This document shows, one piece after another, positions 46,305-56,900 of a stretch of 64,000 nucleotides of DNA. Below the pieces are notes generated by a model. That model made no database searches, was not told the DNA's origin, and saw nothing but the letters and a program-made list of their open reading frames with translations. The translations under genes were made by a program, and so were the position numbers. The DNA lies in the NCBI GenBank assembly GCA_016212665.1, contig JACREZ010000013.1, forward strand, positions 1 to 64,000, in the 5' to 3' direction. Origin of the DNA: Ignavibacteriota bacterium. Lineage in GTDB: Bacteria > Bacteroidota > Ignavibacteria > UBA10030 > SZUA-254. Each line of letters opens with the position of its first letter. Position 1 is the first letter of the stretch.

Positions 46305-46706
46305 TTATACTGTAGGTTTCTGACCGTAAAATACGGTCGGGAAAAATTCTGAAACCTCTGCGTTTCCACTGGACATCCATTCTTTATCAGGAAGTACCGT
46401 TCGCAATGTCCAATCTTTTGCAATATCGCCCGCCGTTTCACTTTCAATCATTTCGATTGTTTCCCATGGGCAATATTTCACGCAGAGCTTACACCCGATA
46501 CATATATCAAGGTCTATCTCAACTACTTTCTTGTGTACATCGTAATCAGGTCCGGAAACGACGTAAATACAATCAACAGGACAAAATTCGAGGCAAACCT
46601 CGCATCCGGTACAACCTTCCTGATTAACTACAGCTAATTCTTTCGGTCGTTTCTTTCGAGCCGGAGCGGATGGTTTCGGTGCGGCAACTGCTTGTGGAGT
46701 TTCCAT
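46305..46706 (-). CDS. Dicluster 4Fe-4S ferredoxin-type protein
   Basis: About 133 residues. Two Cys motifs bind 4Fe-4S clusters: CTGCEVCLEFCPVDC and CIGCKLCVKYCPWE. A Pro/Ala/Lys-rich N-terminal tail (~25 residues) and a C-terminal extension (AKDWTLRTVLPDKEWMSSGN) flank them. It acts as an electron carrier or small subunit; the partner is not in the window. The ATG at 46706 is chosen over TTG 46709. The tRNA-Thr gene follows directly. Confidence 0.9.
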   Translation of the reverse strand: METPQAVAAPKPSAPARKKRPKELAVVNQEGCTGCEVCLEFCPVDCIYVVSGPDYDVHKKVVEIDLDICIGCKLCVKYCPWETIEMIESETAGDIAKDWTLRTVLPDKEWMSSGNAEVSEFFPTVFYGQKPTV

Positions 46707-46827
46707 CAATTTTCAGAACATTTTCATTTGATTCGGTGCAAATTAACAAAAAAAACGGCAGTTATCCAAATGCTTGATTTTCACTTCTTTTCTATTTCGA
46801 TTTTGTTTTTTACTGTGACACCAAAGT

Positions 46828-46856
46828 TTGACATTCCCAAACTATTTTCTTATAGT
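46828..46856 (+). promoter_or_regulatory. Sigma-70-like promoter for the FN3/LamG surface-protein gene
   Basis: TTGACA (46828-46833), a 17-bp spacer and TATAGT (46851-46856) match the classical consensus almost fully. A transcript would start near 46863, leaving a leader of about 90 bases before ATG 46955. Bacteroidota often use a different -33/-7 consensus, so activity is inference. Confidence 0.55.
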
Positions 46857-46954
46857 TGTCTCAGAATTATCAGGAATTACTTTAATCTTGATTCCGTAAC
46901 TAAATAATTTTCTTGTTTATTACAATTCATCATCTTGTGCGTAAAGGTATAAAT

Positions 46955-49900
46955 ATGTTTACTCGTTCCATTCTTGTTCTTCTTAGTGCAACCTTGATTA
47001 TTTTTTCAACGCTTACATTTGCACAATCCAACAAAGAGAACTCTACATACAACATCAAGCCGAATCTTGATGTTACTCTTGCTACACCTCCGACTGTAGT
47101 TACAAACCCTGCAACTATCGCGAGTGCTTTATCTGCCGTTCTCAATGGAACTGTTAATCCACAAGGCAAATTAACTGCCGCACAGTTTCAATGGGGAACA
47201 ACCCTATCGTACGGAAATGTTACAACACTTACTAATGTGGGAAGTGGCAACACGAATGTTCCGTTTACTGCACTACTCACCGGATTAACTCCAAACACAC
47301 AATATCATTTCCGCATCACGGCTACCAATTCCGATGGAACATCAAATGGAGTGGATAAAAGCTTTACCACACCGTCCGCCCCTACTCCGACTGTCTATGT
47401 TCGACCTCCTTCTGACATAGATTTAACTTCTGCCACGTTTCAGGGCGAAGTCAATCCCAACGGGTATAACACTACTGCGTGGTTTACATGGGGAAAAGAC
47501 TCTCTCTTGAATGTTACTTCACCGGTAAATATTGGTTCCGACACATTGTTTCACCCTTACACCACAGTTGTAAACAATTTACAACCGAACACGACGTATC
47601 AGTATTTTGCAAATGCATTAAATGTCGGCGGCGCATCAACCAGTTTTAATACAATGATGTTTACAACTCTTGCTTCATCGAATGAATACTTACCGGACGG
47701 TTACACCGTCGGACTTTATCATTTGAACGACGCAAAAGAATTCATACAAGATTACAGCGGGCAAGAGAATAATGGTACTGTTGATACGTTATCGGGATCA
47801 ACTTCGCCGGAGATCATTCCAGGTAAATATGGTTACGCACGTGACTTCACTCGGTTGACTCAACAAATTGAAATCATTTCAAATGCTTCACTTGAATTTA
47901 CTGATGAAAGTTTTACACTCGAAGCTTGGGTGAATCCTGAATTTTATGGAGGAGGTGAAGTTCTGATTATTGGTCATGGTTCTCCCCTGGATAGTTCGTT
48001 AGCATTTCAATTCAAAATTAATCCCTTTTATCAACTCGAAGTTAATCTTAGTAGCGATGGAACTTTCCAATCACAAACATCTACAATAAGTTATCCGTTG
48101 CAAGCAAATACCTGGCAACACGTTGCGGCAATCATTGATTTGGTGAATTTTGAAGTCAGAATTTTCCACAACGGATTGTTACAACCAACAACTTCCGTTG
48201 GCAGTTTTCCAACTTCGCTATACATTTCCCCTGCACCTGTTACGGTGGGAACATTCTCAGGTATTGGAAAAACATCAACAGGTGTATTGCACTGCTCTAT
48301 TGATGAAATCCGCATATCCAACATTGCCCGACAACCATCCGAATTCAAGATTCCGGGTTCTGTCTCCGGTATAAAATTCTGGGATAGAGTAAATTTGGGA
48401 TATTATGATGAAACCTCAGGCGACACTGTGTTGGGAAATTGGGGAATTATTTTGCAACAACTTCCTACTAACTCAGACATTACAAACACGTTTAAAGCAG
48501 AAACAACATACACTAACGAATTCGGTTTCTTTTCTTTTACTGATTTAGACGAAGGCATTTATCAACTTTCGGAAGTACAACAAATTAGTTGGCTTCAAAC
48601 ATATCCCGCGGGAAATGGAAAATACCAATTGACAATCTCCGGTGGAACTTCTCATACCAATATCAATTTCGGAAACGCTTCTGGTTATAAATTCAGCGGA
48701 CCTCCTGGTGGTTCATGGAATGACCCGGGGAACTGGGAAGGTGGCGACATTCCCGGAAACGATACACCTGTATATTTTGATTCAGTAGAAATTGTATATG
48801 ATGTTCCATTCGATGATTCTATTGGGGCATTACGTATCGGTCCGGGCGGTAGACTTACATTTAATACTTTATCAAAATCCAAACTAAATTCCGGCGGTGG
48901 TTCTCTGTACATTGAAGGTAAATTACAGATTGATGAAGAAGCAATTTTAGATGGAGGCTCTGGAAACACATGGTTATACTGTGATGGTGATTTTGAAAAT
49001 CAAGGGAATTTCCAGGCAGGAAACTCAACTATCGTCTTTACGGGAACGGACAATAAAACTATCATCTACAATCCGCCCGCGAATAGTTTCTCCTTGAAAA
49101 AGAGCCCAGAGGTGAAAGCAATTACCGGAAATACATTTTTCAATCTAACCATTACCGGGACAAATACTTCTACCAATGGAAATGTTGTTGTAAATAATCA
49201 ACTTGATTTAGTTGAATCGTTATCCTTAGGCGAAGATGATACATTATCGCTTGAAAATCCCAATGCCGGTTCACTATCAGGTTCGGGATTAATACCAACG
49301 GGTACATTAAGGAGAAAAGTTACTCAGAACAACCAGTACAGATTTGAAAGTGATGACTCTTTTATTCAATTTGATGAAACTGGCGCGCCGGAATATATTT
49401 CGGTAACTCCTCAGCCAGACGCGCACCCTGATTCAACAACCTTACGCTGGAAAAAGGTTGATGCAATTCAAAACACCACAACGAATACATTTACTGTTTC
49501 GGGACTCGACCATTTTTCAAAATGGGTATTGGGTAAACCGGGCACCGGATACCGTAAAGGGACGGCATCAAATCCTGATTATGTTGTTCCAAAAGCGTCA
49601 AGGACATACACGGTACTTGCAGAAGGCGGCAGTTCATTCAATGCTACTCTCCAACTGCGGTATGAAGACGGAGATATTTATGATGGCCAAAATGAAGAGG
49701 ATTTGGAACTTGCGTATGGAGCGTTCTATGTTGATTCGGTTCGTGGACGATGGAACATGCTTTCATTACCCGTTCTTCCCGATGATACACAAAAGGATTC
49801 TGTGTTCAGAAATTCCACCTCTGATGCATTTCGATTTGACAATTTTGCAGGATATACATCTTCTCAATCGTTATCATTTGGAACCGGATATTGGTTAAAA

Positions 49901-50860
49901 TATCCACAAACTGAGGAAATTTCCATTCTCGGTAACGACCAAACTTCAAACGTCGTTAATCTAGAAGAAGGTTGGAACATGATTGGAACAATCAGCTATC
50001 CTATAGACCCATCGGCTATCTATTACTACAACAATGAAAATGATAAAGAATATTTTACTTCTTCATCGTTCTTTGGTTATGATAATGGATATGAACTTGC
50101 AACCGTACTCGAACCTATGAGAGCATATTGGGTAAAATCTTCGTCTGCGCTTGAAATTGTTCTGGATATGAATGAGCCAACACCCTCTCCCAAATCTTCC
50201 GTTGATGAGATACTGAAGCAAAGCAATTCAATTTCATTCAGCGACGCATCAGGTTCAAAGCAATCGTTGTATTTCACATACAAAAAGAATTTGAATTCGA
50301 GTCGGTTTGAACTTCCACCAATAGCGCCACAAGGAATTTTTGATGCGCGATTTGCTTCAGGAAATATGCTTGAAGATTTGACAAATCAATCATCGAAATT
50401 ACTCCCTGTCACGCTTTCATCAACGACTACACCATTAACCATATCATGGAACATTACAAATAAGTCGGGAAATGCAACTTTGCTTGTTGACGGGAAAGAA
50501 ATTCCGTTGTGGACAAATGGAAAAATTACTGTAACCAATCCGGCTGTTTCTGTTGCTTTAAAACTCAATACCACTCCATCACCGGAGTTCCCGCAATCAT
50601 TCGCATTGTATCAGAATTACCCGAATCCTTTCAACCCCACAACGACTATTTCCTTCGACCTTCCCAAGGATGAACTTGTTACTTTGAAAATATTCAACAT
50701 TCTCGGACAGGAAATTGTCACAGCCATTAATAATTCAGAATTCAAAGCAGGACACCACTCACTGTCGTTCAATACAACAGATTGGTCAAGTGGAGTCTAC
50801 TTCTATAAGTTGACTGCCGGCTCATTTTCTGATATGAAAAAAATGATATTAGCGCGGTAA
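46955..50860 (+). CDS. Modular T9SS-secreted surface protein (FN3 x2, LamG, SdrD-like, shared chassis)
   Basis: About 1301 residues from ATG 46955. Signal peptide MFTRSILVLLSATLIIFSTL TFAQ. Two fibronectin-like domains (~45-245: LTGLTPNTQYHFRITATNSD G, QGEVNPNGYNTTAWFTWG), a LamG/concanavalin-like jellyroll (~247-465: LYHLNDAKEFIQDYSGQENN, FTLEAWVNPEFYGGG) and one SdrD/Cna-like domain (~468-575: GIKFWDRVNLG). The shared chassis then begins at ~582 (GSWNDPGNWEGGDIPGN). The C-terminal T9SS domain starts near 1216 (FALYQNYPNPFNPTTTISFD LP, ending KKMILAR). A carbohydrate- or surface-binding role is plausible from LamG/FN3; no catalytic motif. TTG 46913 upstream is less likely. Confidence 0.88.
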   Translation: MFTRSILVLLSATLIIFSTLTFAQSNKENSTYNIKPNLDVTLATPPTVVTNPATIASALSAVLNGTVNPQGKLTAAQFQWGTTLSYGNVTTLTNVGSGNTNVPFTALLTGLTPNTQYHFRITATNSDGTSNGVDKSFTTPSAPTPTVYVRPPSDIDLTSATFQGEVNPNGYNTTAWFTWGKDSLLNVTSPVNIGSDTLFHPYTTVVNNLQPNTTYQYFANALNVGGASTSFNTMMFTTLASSNEYLPDGYTVGLYHLNDAKEFIQDYSGQENNGTVDTLSGSTSPEIIPGKYGYARDFTRLTQQIEIISNASLEFTDESFTLEAWVNPEFYGGGEVLIIGHGSPLDSSLAFQFKINPFYQLEVNLSSDGTFQSQTSTISYPLQANTWQHVAAIIDLVNFEVRIFHNGLLQPTTSVGSFPTSLYISPAPVTVGTFSGIGKTSTGVLHCSIDEIRISNIARQPSEFKIPGSVSGIKFWDRVNLGYYDETSGDTVLGNWGIILQQLPTNSDITNTFKAETTYTNEFGFFSFTDLDEGIYQLSEVQQISWLQTYPAGNGKYQLTISGGTSHTNINFGNASGYKFSGPPGGSWNDPGNWEGGDIPGNDTPVYFDSVEIVYDVPFDDSIGALRIGPGGRLTFNTLSKSKLNSGGGSLYIEGKLQIDEEAILDGGSGNTWLYCDGDFENQGNFQAGNSTIVFTGTDNKTIIYNPPANSFSLKKSPEVKAITGNTFFNLTITGTNTSTNGNVVVNNQLDLVESLSLGEDDTLSLENPNAGSLSGSGLIPTGTLRRKVTQNNQYRFESDDSFIQFDETGAPEYISVTPQPDAHPDSTTLRWKKVDAIQNTTTNTFTVSGLDHFSKWVLGKPGTGYRKGTASNPDYVVPKASRTYTVLAEGGSSFNATLQLRYEDGDIYDGQNEEDLELAYGAFYVDSVRGRWNMLSLPVLPDDTQKDSVFRNSTSDAFRFDNFAGYTSSQSLSFGTGYWLKYPQTEEISILGNDQTSNVVNLEEGWNMIGTISYPIDPSAIYYYNNENDKEYFTSSSFFGYDNGYELATVLEPMRAYWVKSSSALEIVLDMNEPTPSPKSSVDEILKQSNSISFSDASGSKQSLYFTYKKNLNSSRFELPPIAPQGIFDARFASGNMLEDLTNQSSKLLPVTLSSTTTPLTISWNITNKSGNATLLVDGKEIPLWTNGKITVTNPAVSVALKLNTTPSPEFPQSFALYQNYPNPFNPTTTISFDLPKDELVTLKIFNILGQEIVTAINNSEFKAGHHSLSFNTTDWSSGVYFYKLTAGSFSDMKKMILAR

Positions 50861-50976
50861 CGTGAGACTATGAATTCATCAATGTATTTTCATTTTTTAT
50901 TTGAGGACACATAGAGTAAACACTCTTGCTTCCGTACCGGTAATTTTCTTTAACAATCATCTGTGGAGATATTTGT

Positions 50977-53900
50977 ATGAAAAACAGCATCAGACGAATT
51001 TATTCGTCAATCATTCGCATTGTAATTTTCATTTCCATTGCGATAAGCATCATAGGGATTTGTTCATCCTCTGTTCTTTCTCAATCCAAACCGAAAAATA
51101 CTTCTTCAGAAGTTTCTCGTTCAATCCTTGCTGAAGAAAATCACATTGAAGTACAATCATTTGTACATTCACAAACAGAACCTCCACGTTCTGTTTCGTC
51201 CACCCCGATTTCCGGTGACCATTTTGTAGGTTCCGGGCAAGAGTTTACTAAACTTATAGATGCTATATCTGCTCTTAAACTCAACGGCATTTCAGGGCAG
51301 GTCCGACTTCTTCTCACCGATTCGGTTTACATTGAACCACCGATAATAATCGACGGAATTGCAGGCGCAGGTGGATTCAATACTATTACCATTCAACCCT
51401 CGCTCGGAGTAAATTCTTGTGTTGTTTCTGTTGGCATTGATAATACTGAAAACGGATGCCTCGTCATCAAACAAATCAGCAATGTTGTCATCAATGGAAT
51501 GAATGCAAATGGGACGAGCCTTAATGCCTTGACAATAAAATACGATGAGAATCAATCTGAACCCGTAAATCAATATGCAGGCGCCATTCGAATTATCTCA
51601 AGTTCAAACATTCAAATTCTCAACACAAAAATTCTTGGAAGATTCAACCCAGCCCGAACTAAAGGTTACGATGCAATTTCAACTTTAAGTTCTGTTGGAA
51701 CAGGTTCGTGTAATTCTATCAACATCCAGTACTGTATCATAACACGCGGGCGGTATGGAATTAACCAGAACGGCGCTTCTTCATCACAACCTGACAAATA
51801 TTGGTTCGTGTCAATGAACAAATTCGGAGGCGGATTTGCTGATATTGCTTCATCTATTTTGATGTTCGACATTCGCGACTCACTTAGTTCAGGTGGTATT
51901 TTACTTAATAGAATTGATTCATCAAGCATTGAATCGAATTTGATAGATGGTGTTCGGATGCCTGCTCAAATTATATTTTCTACTATTGATAACCGAATAG
52001 CAGGAATAACAACACTTTCAACAACTAACACTACTCTTCGAGCTAACACAATCAATAATGTTGTCTGGGACAGAACCGATGGCTCTACAGCATCTTCATC
52101 AGGCATTAGAGTTACCGGAAATTTATCACTTGCTTCGCCCGGAAATAATTTGCTGGCAAACAACAGCATTTCATCTGTTAATTCACATAAAGACCTTAGT
52201 TCGAATCCAAAATCAGCCGTTTTGGTTTCAGGAATTCATCTTACATTAGATAGACAGCCGAAGATATACTACAACTCCGTTTGGCTTTCTCAAGCAAGTT
52301 CAAATAGCGGAATAAATACTTGTCTTTATGTTCAAGGGGATAGCATGTTATCGTCGGAAGCAAATGTCCGGAACAATGCTTTTATGAACTCCTCTACAAA
52401 CGGAAACGGTTTGGTAACAGTTTTATTTTCCGATAAGAGGTGTTCGGATTTTTCTTATGAAGACCATAATGTTCTCTACTCTCCCAATGGAAGCATTTAT
52501 CAAGGAATTCCAAATATTGAAGGATGGAATTCACAATGCGGACTTAGCCAAACAAGTGTGAGCGGTGACCCCGGCTTCATAAGTCCCACAGACCTTCATC
52601 TGGCAAACTTCGGAACTTCGTATGCAAATAATCTTGGTGTTCAAATTACAGAAGTTGCAAACGATAGAGATGGAGAAATGCGAAACGGCATGAGCCCCGA
52701 TGCCGGATGCGATGAAAATGTCACCCTGCAATCTTTCAGTGATATTCAACTTTTTAATATCTCTGCAGGATATTTGTACGGCTCACCGGAAGGACAACCG
52801 CTCAACTTAACCGTTCGGGGAAAAAACAATGGTTCATCAACTGAAAATATTGTATTGCTTGTTTCTGTATTAAATGAAAACGGAACTGCTATATACTACG
52901 GTACTGTAACTCTCACCGCACCACCATTTGATTTTTTTTCAGCAACCGTACCCGCGCCATGGGCACCACCGACACTCAGTTCATTAGAATTATATACAAT
53001 ACAGGCAGTGAGTCAACATGCTACAGATTCCTACCCTGCTAATGATTCATCATTCAAATCCCACAGAGTTTTTCCGATTTTCGACGGAAACAATTACTCA
53101 AGTACATTTGAAACAAACACTGAAACAGAAGGCTGGTTGGGAACAGGTGATTGGGAATTAGGTAATCCTCAAAAATTAGGTGGCACTCATTCAGGTACTA
53201 AGGCTTGGACAACAAAACTCACGGATGAATATTCTCCTAAAAAACATTCATTCTTATTTTCACCCTACTTTGATGTGAGTAACAATTTTTTCCCCAAGAT
53301 TCAATTTGCGCACAGTATTCGTACCGAACCATCCTGGGATGGAAGCGTATTTCAATTCACTACAAATATGGGCGCAACTTGGGAAAACATGGAAAACCTC
53401 AGCGCACCTTATTCCGGTTATTGGTATGATGAATCCGTTTATCAAAATTCTGGCGGTTCTCAAAATTGCTTCGACCAAACTGCCGCCGTCGCTCCGGATG
53501 GTTCCATGTTCCCACAAGGACCGAAATGGACAAGCAATGGTGATTGTTTAGGAAATGACATTGCAGAGGGTCCGTTTGGATATTTTACTTCATTCCGGCA
53601 AACTCAGGAAGTAGCAGGAAAACCACTCGTTCAATTTCGTTACTGGACTTACTCCGATGTAATGAGTGTCGATAGCGGCTGGGCGTTTGATGATTTTTCA
53701 TTAAAGGTTGATAGCGGCGGAAGTATCTCGGGTTACAAATTTGAAGATATAAACAAGAACGGAACTCGCGATGCAAGCGAACCAGGAATCGCAGGTTGGA
53801 CAATCAACCTACAAGGTCCTGCTTCTCTTACAACACAAACAGATGCGAACGGAAATTACCTGTTTCAGCATTTACCTGAAGGTATTTACATCGTAACAGA

Positions 53901-56900
53901 ATCATTGAAAACCGGATGGATAAAGACATATCCTACATTTGAATTTTATAATATTTCGATTCATCCCGGAAGTCTAACAAATGAAAATATAAATTTTGGT
54001 AATTTCGAGTTAGGCAAAATACGAATAGACCTTGCAATTGATATTGACGGTGACGGAACTGTTGATTCCGTTGACAATGCACCACTCCCCGCAGGAGAGT
54101 TGGCGACATTTGTTCTCAGACAAGATACTACCATTATTTCAGAATTTGTTCATGGAGACGGTTTATTAAGTTATCCTGTTGTGTTAGATGCTGGAACGTA
54201 TGAAGTAGAGCAAATCTCATCGACAAGCGGTTGGATGATTACTTCATTCGATACATTTACTTTCACCATTTCTGAAAGTGGTTTCGAAGATAGTATTCGC
54301 TTTCTGAATTTTAAGAAAATTTCATTAAGCGGAAAGAAATTCAATGACCTCAACATAAATAGTAATTTTGATACCAACGAGCCTGGTCTATCGGGTTGGG
54401 TTATAACATTGAACAACGGGACATCTGTTACGACTGATAGCACAGGATATTTCGAGTTCAGAAACATCGGTCCCGGTAGTCATAGCCTAATTGAAACTAA
54501 TCAGGCTGGGTGGACACAAACGTTTCCCGGAAGTTCAAATTATTCTTTTACTGCATTGAGTGGAAATAACATAACTGGGATTAATTTCGGCAACTATAAT
54601 TTCGGTAATATCAGCGGTATCAAATTTTATGATGCTAATAATAATGGTGCAAGGGACACTAATGAAACAGGTTTATCAAACTGGAAAATCGTTCTAAAAG
54701 GAACTGTCAACGAAACAACATTCACTTCATCCGACGGATATTATGAATTTAACAATCTTCCTGCCGGAGCGTACAGAATTCATGAAGTGTATCAGGCAGG
54801 ATGGCAACAGACGTATCCGGCTAACCTCCGTTATTTTGATACTATCAAAACAAGCGGGCAAAGAATTACTAATCAGGATTTCGGTAATTATAAATTACCA
54901 AATTCTTTGAGTGGAATGAAGTTCTTTGACATCAATGCAAACGGAGTAAAAGATTCTCTTGAACCGGGTTTAGAAAACTGGAAAATAAAATTATTTGATT
55001 CGTCCCGAAGCACTGTCATGGTAGATACAACTGATTCACTTGGGAATTATTCATTCCAGAATCTTCCCGACGGTGTGTATATCATCAAAGAAGTTTTGAA
55101 AGATGAATGGGTACAAACATATCCTCGTTCGGTGGATGTAGCAACCGGTTATCAACCGGGAATTTACATTCTGAAATTATCGCAGGGAATAAGTAAGACC
55201 GGACTTGATTTTGGGAACACGATAGCGTGCCGTTATATCGGGCAGGTAGGTGGTTCATGGCAAGACCCGGCAAATTGGAGCTGCGGTCATCCGCCCGATG
55301 CCGGGACTCCGATAATTATTCCTCGTGATACTTCTGTCGTGATAGATTCATTACCATCTGATAGTATTCATTCTGTTCGTATTCAACAAGGAGGGAGAAT
55401 TCATTTTGGATTGTTAAACATGTTTCTCCGCATTCAAGGGAGATTACAAATTGATTCGGGCGGGACACTTTCTTTCGATGGCGGGACAATGTCATCCCTT
55501 ACCAACGCTCAATCCGGACTTGTACTATATGGCGATTGGATTAACTATGGAATATTTGCTCCAGGACAATCAACTATTGTTTTCAAGGGAGATTCTGCAA
55601 AATCAATTGTTGCCGGTGATATAGTTAATGAAAGTGAAACAATTACTCTTCCGGGAAAAGAGAGAACTCCAAATGATTATACATCAAATAGTTTCTATAA
55701 TCTTGTCATTGATGGCGAGAACACAAATCTAATTGGCAATATGAGAATTCAAAACAGTCTTGCGTTGTACAGGTCGTTGAATACGCGGGCTGAGGATACG
55801 ATTACTATTGAGAATCCTTCGCCCGATGCTATCGACAGTACAGGAATTTTGCCCCGTGGTTCCATCAGAAGAGTGATTAACACAATCAGTGGCGGAACAT
55901 ATAGATTTGAAAGTACATCCTCCTCTCTATCATTTAACGCAGGAGAAGAATTACCGGACACCGTACTTATTACAACGTTGCCCGATACAACCACCGATGT
56001 TTTCGATTTTCACTGGAAGGTAGTTGGCGGTGTGCTTGATACAATTTCAAATACAGTGACAGTTGATTCGATTGGAAAATTCTCGAAGTGGGTGCTCGGC
56101 AAACCCGGTACTGGATATAACAAAGCAACCAACACTTCAATCAACTATGGTTCTCCTACAGTGAGCAGGATGTACACAATTACAAATTCAGGCGGAGGTA
56201 ATTTTAACGCAACGCTACAACTACGTTACGACGACGATGAATTATTTGAAGGTCAATCACAATCCGACCTTCGGTTATTGCAGGGTCCAATCGTGGCAGA
56301 TACAATGCACCAAAACTGGAATATGATTTCAATCCCGGTACTCCCGGAAACAACCTACGAGGTTGCCGCACTGTTTCCTTCAGCAAATTCAAATGCTTTT
56401 AAATTCAACCAGAATAGTGGCTATCTTCAGCAATCTTCACTTGATATTGGCTCAGGTTACTGGTTAAAATTTCCTGCAACAGAGTTCGTTGGCATCCTTG
56501 GTGAAGAACAACGCACCCTCACAGTAGATGTTGAAAGCGGTTGGAATTTGGTCGGAACTATTAGTTTTCCAATTGCCGCATCATCAGTCACTGATACTAC
56601 CGGAGCAGAAATTTCCGGTGTATTTTTTGGGTATCGTAACGGGTATTTTGTATCAGATACTCTTCGTGCTCTTCATGCATATTGGATAAAAGTTAATAAT
56701 GCTGGAAGTTTGACGTTCCAACAAAGTTCTCAGGGTACTGCGAAAACATCTTCAGCGTATAGAATACTAAAAAGTCTTGGAGAAATGTTGGTATCCGATG
56801 CAAATGGGAATAACCAATCACTCTATTTTGGTTCGAGTAATGAAATCACGGAAAGTACATTTGAAATGCCGCCATTGTCGCCATCCGGTATTTTCGATGC

